Positions 7,074-15,617 are shown, counted from the first letter of the stretch. The stretch: DNA of 35,007 nt from Longimicrobiales bacterium (GCA_035461765.1 DATHUY010000158.1:1-35007), one strand, 5' to 3'. The notes: generated by a model from the letters alone, not told the origin. A program made the numbers and translations.

Positions 7074-9506
7074 ATGCGTTTTCTGCCCCGTCTCATACGA
7101 TGCCTGATCCTGCTCGCGCTCACCGTGACGCCGGCGGCTGCACAGTCGGGCTCGTTCGGCACGTCCGTCGTGATCGACGATGGCGAGCTGATCGTGGCGG
7201 AGCCGAACAATTGGTCTCGACCGGGTCTGGTCTACGTCTATCGGCAGAGCGCCGGCGGGTGGCGTGAGGCTGCGCGGCTCGAGGCGCCGGGTGCCGCACG
7301 CGCGGATGGTTTCGGCACCGTGCTCGCCCGCACCGGCGGCACGCTGTTCGTCGCACAGCGCGGCGGACGCATCCACATCTTCGAGCGACAGGGTACCGGC
7401 TGGCACCACGCGGGAATGCTCGCGACGGACGGCATCACGGGCGCCGATGCAGAGTGCAACCAGTACGGCTACTGCGGCACGCATTTTGGTATTGCGCTGG
7501 CCGCGGCTGGCGACTGGCTGTTCGTGGGTGAGCCGGGAAGTGTGCCAGGCGAGGCCCCGCCTGCGCGGCCGAATCAGGAGCCGCAACCGCAGCCGCCGGG
7601 CACGGTGCACGTGTTCCGGCGTGGCGCCGACGGGTGGTCGCGGCACGGCCGGTTGCAGTCTGCCGCCAGCGCGCCGGGCGATGCGTTCGGCGCAGCGATC
7701 GCGCTCGCGAATGACCGCGCGCTGATTGGTGCACCGAACCAGGCCATGCCGGGCGACAGCACGCACGAGCGGGCCGGTCGCGTCGTCGAGTTCGTGCTCG
7801 AGAACGGTGCCTGGCGCGAGGCCGCGACGATCGCGGCGACACCGCAGCTCAACGCAACGTACGGCACTGCCGTCGCGCTCGACGATGACGTGCTCGTGGT
7901 TGGCGCGCCCGGCGCCGACGATGGACGCGGCGCCGCGCACGTGTATCGGCGCGATGCGCGCACCGGGACGTGGTCGGAGCAGGCGCGGCTCACGGTCGCG
8001 AACGCGCAAACCGGCGACCGGCTCGGCAGTGCAGTCGCACTGGCCGGCGACGATGTATGGGTCGGCGCGCCCGCACCGCGCGGCACCGACATCGGCACGA
8101 CGTACGTCTACCGTACGGGCGGCGGGGACCCCGTGCGTCGCATTCAGCTGACGGATTCGGACACGCGCGACGGCTTCGGCGACCGCATCGCCGCACATGC
8201 AGGTGTGATCGCGGTCACGGCCGCAGGCATGCACCATCAGGCCGGCGCAATCCAGGTCTACGAGCGCGACGAGCGCGGCGCGTGGACCAATGGCACGATG
8301 CTCGTCAGTGCGCCGGACGCGCTGCCCGCCCTCGTCGGTGCGGAGCGACAGTGCACGGACGGCAGTGTCGGGGCGTTCGATTGCAGCGATGTCGACCTGC
8401 TCGCGTTCATGCCGTCGTCGATGCTGCGCGCACCCGAGCACGCGCGCGGCGTGCGTACGAACGACAACTGGGGCTGGACCGATCCGGAAACCGGACGCGA
8501 GTACGCGCTCGTCGGCAGGAACGATGGCACGTCGTTCATCGACATCACTGACCCGACGAATCCCGTGCTGATCGGCGACCTGCCGAAGACGCCGGACACC
8601 CCACCATCGCAGCTCTGGCGCGACATCAAGACCTACCGCGATCACGCCTACATCGTCGCGGACGGCGCCGGCAACCACGGCATGCAGGTGTTCGACCTGC
8701 GTCGCCTGCGCGACGTCACGGACGCGCCAGCGCTGTTCGAGCCGGACGTCCATTACACGAATGTCGCGAGCGTGCACAACATCGCGATCAACGAGGAGAC
8801 CGGCTTCGCATACCTCGTCGGCTCGCGCGGCGGCGGCCAGACGTGCGGCGGCGGGCTGCACATGATCGACATCCGCGAGCCGCAGAGTCCGCAGTTCGCC
8901 GGCTGCTTCCGCGATGAGAGCGGCACGCACGACGTGCAGTGCGTCATCTATCGCGGCCCCGACGATCGCTATCGCGAGCGCGAGATCTGCCTCCTGTCGA
9001 ACGGCAACGCGTTCGCAATCGCCGACGTGACCGACAAGCAGAGCCCGCGGGCACTGTCGCGCGCGTCATCGCCGAACGCCGGCTACATCCATCAGGGCTG
9101 GACGACGGAAGACGACCGCTACTTCATCCAGGACGACGAGGCGGACGTCATCCAGGGCGGCGCCGCGACCACGCGCACGCTCGTCTGGGACCTGACCGAC
9201 CTCGAGGATCCCGTCCTCGCCCGGGAATTCATGGGCTCGATGCCGGCGAGCGCGCACAACCTCTACGTGAAGGGCGATGTCGCCTACCAGGCGAACTACC
9301 GCTACGGCCTGCATGTGCTCGACGTGAGCGACCCCGAGAACCCGCGCGAGATCGGCACGTTCGACACCACGCCGTTCCTCGAGGGACCCGGCTTCAGCGG
9401 CGCCTGGAGCACGTATCCGTTCTTCAAGAGCGGAACCGTCATCGTGACGAGTGTGCAGGAGGGGTTGTTCCTGCTGAAGCCGCGGCCGGCTTCACCCGTG
9501 TTCTAG
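7074..9506 (+). CDS. Choice-of-anchor B family protein with N-terminal FG-GAP-like propeller
   Basis: The product is 810 residues with a signal peptide (MRFLPRLIRCLILLALTVTPAAAQ). Residues ~30-420 hold repeated blades of the type GDAFGAAIALANDRALIGAP...GRVVEF, as in FG-GAP/integrin-alpha-like propellers. Residues ~435-805 match the choice-of-anchor B/LVIVD architecture, with repeated phrases such as SFIDITDPTNPVLIGDL, GLHMIDIREPQSPQFAGCF and GLHVLDVSDPENPREIGTF. GGAGGT precedes the ATG. Proteins of this type are secreted or surface propellers of unknown biochemical role. It has no visible sorting tail at the C-terminus. A small membrane-protein gene follows after 8 nt, so co-transcription is likely. 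Confidence 0.9.
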   Translation: MRFLPRLIRCLILLALTVTPAAAQSGSFGTSVVIDDGELIVAEPNNWSRPGLVYVYRQSAGGWREAARLEAPGAARADGFGTVLARTGGTLFVAQRGGRIHIFERQGTGWHHAGMLATDGITGADAECNQYGYCGTHFGIALAAAGDWLFVGEPGSVPGEAPPARPNQEPQPQPPGTVHVFRRGADGWSRHGRLQSAASAPGDAFGAAIALANDRALIGAPNQAMPGDSTHERAGRVVEFVLENGAWREAATIAATPQLNATYGTAVALDDDVLVVGAPGADDGRGAAHVYRRDARTGTWSEQARLTVANAQTGDRLGSAVALAGDDVWVGAPAPRGTDIGTTYVYRTGGGDPVRRIQLTDSDTRDGFGDRIAAHAGVIAVTAAGMHHQAGAIQVYERDERGAWTNGTMLVSAPDALPALVGAERQCTDGSVGAFDCSDVDLLAFMPSSMLRAPEHARGVRTNDNWGWTDPETGREYALVGRNDGTSFIDITDPTNPVLIGDLPKTPDTPPSQLWRDIKTYRDHAYIVADGAGNHGMQVFDLRRLRDVTDAPALFEPDVHYTNVASVHNIAINEETGFAYLVGSRGGGQTCGGGLHMIDIREPQSPQFAGCFRDESGTHDVQCVIYRGPDDRYREREICLLSNGNAFAIADVTDKQSPRALSRASSPNAGYIHQGWTTEDDRYFIQDDEADVIQGGAATTRTLVWDLTDLEDPVLAREFMGSMPASAHNLYVKGDVAYQANYRYGLHVLDVSDPENPREIGTFDTTPFLEGPGFSGAWSTYPFFKSGTVIVTSVQEGLFLLKPRPASPVF

Positions 9507-9514
9507 AGAGGCGT

Positions 9515-9925
9515 ATGGGCAGACGGCCGTTCGGTTTGTACGCGATCATCACGCTGATCCTCGTCAATGCGGTGCTCATCGCTCTGGATGTGTCGCGGTC
9601 CTACGTCAGCCTCGGTCTGGAGTTCGGCCTGGAGCGACCGACTCTGCCGGGTCTCGACGACGTGGAGGTCGACCGGCTGCTGCGGCTCCTGATCGCCGGC
9701 GCGTGGTTCATCGTCGCCATCGGTCTGTGGGGGCGCCGGCGCTGGGCGTGGACGGCGCTGATGATCATGGTCGGCATCGCGCTCGGTGAAGGTCTCCTGC
9801 TGTACGTGCGCGGCGAGCCGCGCTACATCAGCATGCTCTTCAACGTCCTGACCGTGTTCTACATCAATCAGCGCAGCGTACAGCTCCTGTTCCTGCCCGA
9901 TCATGCGATGTCGGCATCTACATGA
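9515..9925 (+). CDS. Small integral membrane protein
   Basis: The product is 136 residues. ATG 9515 has a GAGAGG ribosome site a few bases upstream. Hydrophobic stretches are seen at ~7-25 (LYAIITLILVNAVLIALDV), ~53-67 (LLRLLIAGAWFIVAI), ~72-93 (WAWTALMIMVGIALGEGLLL) and ~100-115, giving three or four membrane segments. It belongs to no family I recognise. It begins 8 nt after the propeller gene, and its stop overlaps the next start (ATGA), which suggests translational coupling with the Vps62-like gene. Confidence 0.75.
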   Translation: MGRRPFGLYAIITLILVNAVLIALDVSRSYVSLGLEFGLERPTLPGLDDVEVDRLLRLLIAGAWFIVAIGLWGRRRWAWTALMIMVGIALGEGLLLYVRGEPRYISMLFNVLTVFYINQRSVQLLFLPDHAMSAST

Positions 9926-11739
9926 CCGACGCGGAACTGCTGCGACGTCACGAGCCGATCCTCCGCTTCACGGACGGCGAGCTGTTCTTCCCGTGCCCGG
10001 TGGACGAGTACGTGCGGAAGTGCAGTCTGTGGACGAGGGGCGACGATCGCCGTGCGCGACTCGTGGTCCCGCATGGCGAGCTCGACCTCGACCGCCTCTC
10101 CGATCACGGCATCTCGCTGAACGGCGTTGCGCTCAGCCTGCGCTTCGTGGAGCGACCGCTCTCCGCTCGCGAGTACCGGCAGCGGCTGCTCCATCCGCAC
10201 CGCGCCCGCTTCAACGCACCCGGCCGGCTCGCGCGCGTGCCGCCATGGTCCCGGCTCCTCGACGCCGCCTTCGACCTGTCGCTCCTCGTCCGCGGTACGG
10301 TTCCGGGCGGTACGGCAGCAGCTGCAGAGCTCCGCTACGACGAGCTGCTGAAGCGCGATGATCGACGTGCCTACTACGGCCGCGTCGTGCGCGCGGGCGG
10401 CTGGACCATCCTCCACTACATGTTCTTCTACGCGATGAACGACTGGAGGTCCGGCTTCCAGGGCGCGAACGATCACGAGGCGGACTGGGAGCAGATCTTC
10501 GTGTACCTGTACGAGGCCGGCGATGGCTCGCTGGAACCGCGCTGGATCGCGTACGCGTCGCACGACGAGTACGGCGATGGCCTGCGCCGCCGCTGGGACG
10601 ATCCGCTGCTGGTCAGGGAAGGCACTCACCCGGTCGTCTTCGTCGCGGCCGGATCCCATGCGAGCTACTTCGAGCCGGGCGAGTACCTGATGGGCGTCGA
10701 GCCGCGCTTCCTCCGGCCGGTGAAGCGCACGGCGGACTCGCTGCGCCGGCTGTGGATCGAGAATCTCGGACAGGGCCTTTCGGAGTCGGTCGACAGGAAG
10801 CTCGATGCCCTGGTCAGCATCCCGTTCGTCGACTACGCACGCGGCGATGGCCGGACAATCGGCCCCGGCGGCGATGCGCAGTGGGTGCCGATCGTGATCT
10901 CCAACGATGTCGCGTGGGTGAGCCACTACCGCGGCCTCTGGGGACTCGACACTCAGGATCCGTTCGGCGGTGAACGTGCGCCCGCGGGCCCGAAATACAA
11001 CCGTGACGGATCCGTCCGCCTCTCCTGGTACGATCCCGTGGGATTCGCGGGCCTGGAGAAGGTGCTGCCGCCGCCACAGGTGGCACCCGCACTGGAGGCG
11101 CGCCAGCGCACGCTCACCATCGACATCGAGCGCATCGATGACAGGATCGCGCGCGTACGTCAGCTCGTTCAGACCCGAGCGCTCGACGAGGCCGCGCTCC
11201 GCGCCTCACAGGATTGCGGCACTACATACGAACGGACAGCGGCCCGACTCGCGGCCGCGGAAGAGAAGCTGCGCGCGCTGAAGCAGCAACGAACCGCGCT
11301 GGCCCAGACACACGAGTTCGTTCGGCGCTACGCGAATCGCGTCCACGAAATGTCGGACGATCCGCATACGCATCTGGATAACCCGCGCCGTCCGGACCCG
11401 ACGCCGCCGCCGCGCCGTGTCTTCCAGGTGTGGTCCGCCCTCAGCGGCGCGTTCGCGCTGTTGATCGTCGTGCTCCTGCTCCTCGTGCTGCCGGCGCACT
11501 GGTGGGTGTGGCTCCTGGTCGCGGCCATCGTCTTCTTTGCGCTCGAGGCGGCCGCCGAGGGTCGACTCCTCAGTTTCCTCTCCAGCTTCGCGATCGTACT
11601 CGCCGTCATCTCGGCTGGCGTGCTCGTATGGGAGTTCTGGCGCGCACTCGTCGTCGTCGCGCTCGGCGGCGCTATCGCTGTCCTCACCCGCGACAACCTG
11701 CGCGAGCTGTACAGGACGCCGCCGCCGGCTCGCGACTGA
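9922..11739 (+). CDS. Vps62-like domain membrane protein
   Basis: The product is 605 residues and starts inside the previous stop codon (ATGA). The N-terminal ~400 residues contain motifs like those of Vps62/DUF946-type proteins: LHYMFFYAMNDW, NDHEADWEQIFVYLYE (~183-198), ASHDEYGDG and VVFVAAGSHASYF (~238-250). A charged, probably coiled-coil region follows (~395-480, with RIDDRIARVRQL and LAAAEEKLRALKQQR), then a Pro-rich linker and about four membrane segments near the C-terminus (~505-590). No signal peptide is seen. The conserved D/H/E residues suggest a metal- or ligand-binding fold, but no activity is known to me. Its neighbours suggest a joint surface function. Confidence 0.65.
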   Translation: MTDAELLRRHEPILRFTDGELFFPCPVDEYVRKCSLWTRGDDRRARLVVPHGELDLDRLSDHGISLNGVALSLRFVERPLSAREYRQRLLHPHRARFNAPGRLARVPPWSRLLDAAFDLSLLVRGTVPGGTAAAAELRYDELLKRDDRRAYYGRVVRAGGWTILHYMFFYAMNDWRSGFQGANDHEADWEQIFVYLYEAGDGSLEPRWIAYASHDEYGDGLRRRWDDPLLVREGTHPVVFVAAGSHASYFEPGEYLMGVEPRFLRPVKRTADSLRRLWIENLGQGLSESVDRKLDALVSIPFVDYARGDGRTIGPGGDAQWVPIVISNDVAWVSHYRGLWGLDTQDPFGGERAPAGPKYNRDGSVRLSWYDPVGFAGLEKVLPPPQVAPALEARQRTLTIDIERIDDRIARVRQLVQTRALDEAALRASQDCGTTYERTAARLAAAEEKLRALKQQRTALAQTHEFVRRYANRVHEMSDDPHTHLDNPRRPDPTPPPRRVFQVWSALSGAFALLIVVLLLLVLPAHWWVWLLVAAIVFFALEAAAEGRLLSFLSSFAIVLAVISAGVLVWEFWRALVVVALGGAIAVLTRDNLRELYRTPPPARD

Positions 11740-11749
11740 CTCCGGCCCA

Positions 11750-13255
11750 CTAGCCCGGCTGAATGTTCGCGTTCAGCCGGAACAGATTGTCCGGGTCGTA
11801 GCGCCGCTTGATGCCGACCAGGCGCTCGAGATTGCCGCGATAGTTCCGGGTGACGGCGGACTCGGTGTACATGTCGGGCGCGCCATCGTTCGAGTAGAAC
11901 CCCCGCGTGAACGGCTCTATCCGCGTCCAGAAGTCGCGGATCCACGCGACGTGCATGTCCGGATCATCGCCGACAGGCCAGTCGACGCCGACGCCGAGGT
12001 TGCCGAGGGCGTCACGGTGAGAGAACGCTGTCGCTTCGTTCGACACGCGCCCGATCGCGCCGCCGCCGGGCTGGATGAACATGATCGTGGAACGGGTCGG
12101 GTGTCCCTCGAACCCCTCTACGAGGGCCGTGATCAGGTCGGGTGGGAGCGCGGGGAGGAATCCGCTCTTGAGGTAGCCGGCGCGGGCGCGCGGATCGGAG
12201 ATGTCGCCGGATTTCTGGAGCGCGACATAGTCCATCGCCTGGACATCGGCCAGCGGCGTGCCGAGCCGCCGGATCGGTGCAAGCGCGCGTTCGGCCTCGC
12301 CCGCCGGACCGGACCAGCACACGCTGAAGCCGACGACGCCCGGCTCGTTGCCGCCGGGCAGCGACATGAACGGGTCCAGGTCCAGCTCGTCCGGCGCTTG
12401 CGGCAGGTAGTCCGCGTAGATGGCGAGCGCTTCCTTCGCACGTGCGATCGGATAGACGATAGCGCCCCCGATCACCTGGCGCTGCATCGGATGGAGCTGG
12501 AACTCGAAGCTCGTGACGATGCCGAAGTTCCCGCCGCCGCCGCGCACGCCCCAGAACAGATCCGGCTCCTGCTCGGCGCTGGCGTGCCGGAGCTGTCCAT
12601 CCGCGCTCACGACATCGACCGACACGAGGTTGTCGATGGCAAGACCGAACCGGCGTCCGACGCGGCCGAAGCCGCCCCCGGTCACGAGTCCGCCGACGCC
12701 CGTGTGCGACACCGTGCCCATGGTCGTGACGAGATCGAACGCCATCGCGTCATGGTCGAGCTGTCCGAGCAGACTGCCGCCCGTCACGCGCGCGCGCCGC
12801 GCCGCCGGATCGATGTGCACACCGCGGAACGGCGACAGGTCGATCATCATGCCGCGGTCACACGTCGATTTGCCGGATGCACTGTGTCCGCCGCACTTCA
12901 CTGCGAGCAGCAGACTGTGCTCGCGTGCGAAATCGACGGCCAGCCGGATGTCGGCAATACCCGTGACCTGCGCGATCAGAGCCGGATGGCGGTCGAACGA
13001 CGGATTGAGGACGCGTCGCGCCTCGTCGTACCCGTCGCGGTTCGCAAGCAGCACGCGACCCAGCAGCCGGTCGTCCAGCTCGCGTATGGCACTGCCGCGC
13101 AGCACCACCTCGCGACCATCACCCGTCACGGCAACGACGTCCTGGTCCTGCCGCAGGCTGCGGTACGGCACCGTGGACATCGACAGCACCGGCATCGGTA
13201 TCGCTGTGCCGAGCGCGGCTGCGGCACCCGTGCGGATGAAACTGCGTCGCTTCAT
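11750..13255 (-). CDS. Tat-exported FAD-binding oxidoreductase (berberine-bridge type)
   Basis: The product is 501 residues. The start at 13255 gives an N-terminal twin-arginine signal (MKRRSFIRTGAAAALG), indicating folded export. An FAD_binding_4 domain follows; KCGGHSASGKS supplies the histidine (His124) that usually forms the 8-alpha covalent FAD bond. The segment GTVSHTGVGGLVTGGGFGR lacks the Cys found in doubly linked relatives (GTC...), so single-point attachment is expected. The C-terminal BBE segment is clear (YRGNLERLVGIKRRYDPDNL). Such enzymes oxidise sugars, alcohols or alkaloids with O2; the substrate here is unknown. It lies 95 nt after the SRPBCC gene and may share its operon. 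Confidence 0.92.
   Translation of the reverse strand: MKRRSFIRTGAAAALGTAIPMPVLSMSTVPYRSLRQDQDVVAVTGDGREVVLRGSAIRELDDRLLGRVLLANRDGYDEARRVLNPSFDRHPALIAQVTGIADIRLAVDFAREHSLLLAVKCGGHSASGKSTCDRGMMIDLSPFRGVHIDPAARRARVTGGSLLGQLDHDAMAFDLVTTMGTVSHTGVGGLVTGGGFGRVGRRFGLAIDNLVSVDVVSADGQLRHASAEQEPDLFWGVRGGGGNFGIVTSFEFQLHPMQRQVIGGAIVYPIARAKEALAIYADYLPQAPDELDLDPFMSLPGGNEPGVVGFSVCWSGPAGEAERALAPIRRLGTPLADVQAMDYVALQKSGDISDPRARAGYLKSGFLPALPPDLITALVEGFEGHPTRSTIMFIQPGGGAIGRVSNEATAFSHRDALGNLGVGVDWPVGDDPDMHVAWIRDFWTRIEPFTRGFYSNDGAPDMYTESAVTRNYRGNLERLVGIKRRYDPDNLFRLNANIQPG
11755..11780. terminator. Hairpin at the junction of convergent genes
   Basis: CCGGCTGAA and TTCAGCCGG form a perfect 9-bp stem around an 8-nt loop. 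It lies within the last codons of the minus-strand FAD oxidase gene, 16 nt past the stop of the plus-strand Vps62-like gene. It could stop transcription from the plus strand. There is no long T run. Confidence 0.45.
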
Positions 13256-13350
13256 GGCTGGCCTCCGGGGGGAGAAGATGTGGGGCTGCGTCCGGCGGTG
13301 TACGATCGTCCGGAAGGTTGGCCGCTGCTGGCCGCTGCGCAAGTCCGGCC

Positions 13351-14145
13351 TTACGGCGTCACCCCGTCCTCGAAAACCGCCACCAGCTCACTCGCCCATT
13401 CCCGCTCCAGCGCTGCGACCCGCTCACCCCCGTCACCCCACACCGACATGAACACGACTACCTCCCGCTGATCCGCGCCCGGCCCGCCCGGCTCCACCGA
13501 GATCCGGAGCATCGCATCCGGAGGATCGTCGACGATCGCCGCATACTGACTCGCCGGCCGGTCATCGAACGCTTCACCCGCCTGGAGCCACCGACCGAAC
13601 GATGACGTCCGGAGCCGCGCCCACACTTCCTCCGGCGACTGCGCTACGCGACGACGCAGGTAGATCACATGGCGCGCTTCATCTTCGTGATGCTCGAGGT
13701 AGTGCTTCAGCGACCGCAGCTCGAACGCCCAGCCGCGCTTCGTGCCCTCGACCCAGCCGTCCCAGGATGCGTCGAGCGGAAAGCCGGACGTGACCGCGCG
13801 GATGACCGTGCTGCCGCCCTTCGCCTCGATGATGTAGTCCGTGATCTGGGCAGGAGCCTCACCCTCGCCGAACGACCATGACGTCCGCAGGTGATGCGGC
13901 GGATCCCACACCAGGATCTTCATGTCGCCATCGAACTCGTTGCGCCATGACATCCGGATGCTCCCGCCCTCGCCCGGTTCCACACTCGCATCGAGCGGGA
14001 ACCACCGCTCCAGCTCGCGCGCATCCGTGAGCGCGTGCCACACGCGCTCGGGCGTCGCTTCGATCGTCACCGCGCCCTCCGCGGAGCGGGTTCCCGGCTG
14101 CTGCACGGCTGCCGGCCGGGACGACGTCTGGTTTCGCTCGCTCAT
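13351..14145 (-). CDS. Tandem SRPBCC (AHSA1-like) domain protein
   Basis: The product is 264 residues. The first half (~22-150) is a typical AHSA1-type SRPBCC domain: VTIEATPERVWHALTDARELERWF, then IRMSWRNEFDGDMKILVWDPP. The second half (~165-260, VIYLRRRVAQSPEEVWARLR) looks like a further, more divergent copy. SRPBCC folds bind hydrophobic ligands; no enzyme activity is implied. The start overlaps the stop of the ArsR gene by 4 nt (ATGA), a very common pairing in which an ArsR regulator controls an AHSA1 protein. No signal peptide is seen, so it is probably cytosolic. Confidence 0.9.
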   Translation of the reverse strand: MSERNQTSSRPAAVQQPGTRSAEGAVTIEATPERVWHALTDARELERWFPLDASVEPGEGGSIRMSWRNEFDGDMKILVWDPPHHLRTSWSFGEGEAPAQITDYIIEAKGGSTVIRAVTSGFPLDASWDGWVEGTKRGWAFELRSLKHYLEHHEDEARHVIYLRRRVAQSPEEVWARLRTSSFGRWLQAGEAFDDRPASQYAAIVDDPPDAMLRISVEPGGPGADQREVVVFMSVWGDGGERVAALEREWASELVAVFEDGVTP

Positions 14146-14756
14146 GGCTGTGCCTCCTGTTCATCGGACGATGGACCTGGATACGATGCGGCGACCACGC
14201 GGAACCAGCGGCCGTCGCCGTCCTCCTCGTGGTACTGAGCGACTACCTCCGCGATGGCGCGTGTCAAATCACGGGTGAATGCATTGAATCGTTCGGGCGA
14301 TGCGACGCGCACCGACACGTTCAGCGATGCGCTCGCCAGTCGCCTCCGACCCTTCTTCGCACGCTCCATCAGCTCCGCCATCTCGCGGATCGCGCGCGCC
14401 GCGAGCGCGACGAGGTAGCCCGCCGAGAACCGGTCGCCGACTTCGTTCGGGTCCCCGGCCGCTACCGCACCCAGCGCAGCGGGATCCACCACGAACCGCT
14501 GCGCGGCCAGACGCAGCACGCGCTCCGTGCGATTGCCACGCCGTCGCTCCTCCTCGAGCTCCACGACACCTGCATCCTCGAGTACGCGCAGATGGTAGTT
14601 CAGCCGCTGCCGCTTCTCTCCCAGACGTCGCGCCAGCCCGGATGCCGAGTCCGGTCCGTCAGCCAGCGCCTCGGCCAGCCGGCGGCGGTCCGGGTCGAGC
14701 AGGGCGAGGGCGCCTGAAGCGCGAATGATTCGGAGAGCGGGAGCGGCTTGAGCCAT
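14142..14756 (-). CDS. ArsR-family winged-helix transcriptional regulator
   Basis: The product is 204 residues from ATG 14756 (MAQAAPALRII); a TTG at 14777 is a possible longer start. The winged helix spans ~18-85, with LARRLGEKRQRLNYHLRVLEDAGVVELEEERR as recognition region and wing. The long C-terminal helical part (ALAARAIREMAELMERAKKG) probably serves dimerisation or sensing. No Cys-rich metal site is visible. It is translationally coupled to the SRPBCC gene. A 16-bp palindrome overlaps the TTG and lies 17 nt upstream of the ATG, which fits autoregulation and favours the ATG start. No ribosome site precedes the ATG, so the transcript may be leaderless. Confidence 0.9.
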   Translation of the reverse strand: MAQAAPALRIIRASGALALLDPDRRRLAEALADGPDSASGLARRLGEKRQRLNYHLRVLEDAGVVELEEERRRGNRTERVLRLAAQRFVVDPAALGAVAAGDPNEVGDRFSAGYLVALAARAIREMAELMERAKKGRRRLASASLNVSVRVASPERFNAFTRDLTRAIAEVVAQYHEEDGDGRWFRVVAASYPGPSSDEQEAQP

Positions 14757-14772
14757 GCAGCACGATGGTTCC

Positions 14773-14788
14773 GACAAATTAATTTGTC
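14773..14788. promoter_or_regulatory. Palindromic operator upstream of the ArsR-type regulator
   Basis: GACAAATTAATTTGTC is a perfect AT-rich palindrome in a GC-rich setting. On the minus strand it overlaps a TTGACA (14791-14786) that matches a consensus -35 box. Binding by the regulator here would block its own promoter. Confidence 0.65.
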
Positions 14789-14813
14789 AAGGCACGCAAT
14801 CGCCACCGTCCGG

Positions 14814-14850
14814 TCCCGCGAGCCGCACACGAACACGCTCCCGATCCCGC
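14814..14850 (-). repeat. CCCGATCCCG-family dispersed repeat, partial copy
   Basis: The segment with CCGCACACGAACACGCTCCC followed by GATCCCG is nearly the reverse complement of the left arm of the element at 23335-23464. It lies between the ArsR regulator and the toxin-antitoxin operon. Confidence 0.6.
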
Positions 14851-14883
14851 CCCCGCTTTAGGTGACACCCGTTCGACACGATC

Positions 14884-14913
14884 TTGCTGTAGGTAGCTAC
14901 CGGAAGCTACCTT
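14884..14913 (+). promoter_or_regulatory. Promoter and operator of the toxin-antitoxin pair
   Basis: TTGCTG, an 18-nt spacer and TACCTT form a weak promoter. Inside the spacer lies GGTAGCTACC, a perfect 10-bp palindrome (14892-14901), followed by the half-site AGCTACC (14905-14911); together they also make a 7-bp inverted repeat. This is the usual layout for autorepression by antitoxin. Transcription would start about at the ATG, with no ribosome site seen, so a leaderless mRNA is possible. Confidence 0.55.
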
Positions 14914-14919
14914 TCAGCA

Positions 14920-15210
14920 ATGAGAGTCGTGGGACTGAAAGTGCTGAAGAACAGGCTCAGCGAGTACGTCCGGATTGCGGCTGGCGGAGAGCGCGTGCTG
15001 GTGACGGACCGCGATCGCGTCGTTGCGGAGCTCGGGCCGCCGCAGAGCGGGACGGCCGAGCTGGGCGCCGATGCGCTGCTGGCGGACGCGGTGCGGGCGG
15101 GGTGGCTGAGGCCGCCGGTGCTGCCGGCGGGTGGTGTGCCGCCGCGCGCCCCGGTCGCACCTCTCGCCGACCTCCTGGCGGAGCTGGAGCAGGATCGGAC
15201 GGACCGTTGA
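14920..15210 (+). CDS. Phd/YefM-type antitoxin
   Basis: The product is 96 residues. The N-terminal half (MRVVGLKVLKNRLSEYVRIAAGG, then RVLVTDRDRVVAELGPP) is the Phd/YefM fold that forms dimers and binds DNA. The C-terminal half (WLRPPVLPAGG..., ending LADLLAELEQDRTDR) is the variable tail that would wrap and block the toxin. It overlaps the PIN toxin start by 3 nt, which couples translation and keeps antitoxin in excess. Its own operator is visible upstream. Confidence 0.9.
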   Translation: MRVVGLKVLKNRLSEYVRIAAGGERVLVTDRDRVVAELGPPQSGTAELGADALLADAVRAGWLRPPVLPAGGVPPRAPVAPLADLLAELEQDRTDR

Positions 15211-15596
15211 TCTACCTGGACACATCGGTGGTGCTCGCACACCTGCTCGCCGAAGACCGGCGGCCCCCCGACGACCTGTGGACGCAAACGCTCGTGTCGA
15301 GCCGGCTGCTCGAATACGAGCTGTGGACAAGGATACATGCGCGCGGCCTGACGAAGAGTCACGCGGAAGCGGCGCAGGCGCTGCTTGGCCGGGTCGCATT
15401 CCTGGACCTGATCGCCGATGTCCTGGTGCGCGCGCGTGCGCCGTTCCCATCGCCGGTGCGGACCCTCGACGCCCTCCACCTCGCCTCACTCTACTTCCTG
15501 CGCGAGCAGGGACAGGACGTCTCGCTGGCGTCCTATGACGAGCGGATGCTGACCGCTGCGCGGAACCTGAAGTTCAGGACGTTTCCCCTCGAATAA
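15207..15596 (+). CDS. vapC: PIN-domain ribonuclease toxin (VapC-like)
   Basis: The product is 129 residues, starting at TTG 15207 within the antitoxin stop (TTGA). The PIN catalytic acids are present: Asp5 in MIYLDTS, Glu38 in LLEYELW, Asp88 in RTLDALHLAS and Asp111 in SYDERM. The length is normal for the family. These toxins cut tRNA or rRNA when freed from antitoxin. The TTG start would keep its translation lower than that of the antitoxin. Unlike the relic at 59-307, this pair looks complete. Confidence 0.92.
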   Translation: MIYLDTSVVLAHLLAEDRRPPDDLWTQTLVSSRLLEYELWTRIHARGLTKSHAEAAQALLGRVAFLDLIADVLVRARAPFPSPVRTLDALHLASLYFLREQGQDVSLASYDERMLTAARNLKFRTFPLE

Positions 15597-15605
15597 TCGG
15601 GGTCA

Positions 15606-15617
15606 GTGCGGCCGCAC
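15606..15617. repeat. Perfect 12-bp palindrome after the toxin gene
   Basis: GTGCGGCCGCAC begins 9 nt after the toxin stop. It could form a short hairpin at the 3' end of the toxin-antitoxin mRNA, without a T run. The rest of the 217-nt spacer shows nothing clear. Confidence 0.3.

Noticed and set aside
6750-8930. Long minus-strand open frame opposite the choice-of-anchor B gene
   Set aside because: It has low-complexity Arg/Ala/Val composition and no domain, and it lies opposite a well-supported gene.
11537-13471. Long plus-strand open frame opposite the FAD oxidase
   Set aside because: The minus strand has the Tat signal, FAD-binding and BBE motifs; the plus frame is a mirror artefact.
14862-15206. 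Longer in-frame upstream start for the PIN toxin
   Set aside because: That frame reads through the antitoxin gene with Arg/Ala-rich filler; the family N-terminus (IYLDTS) begins at TTG 15207.
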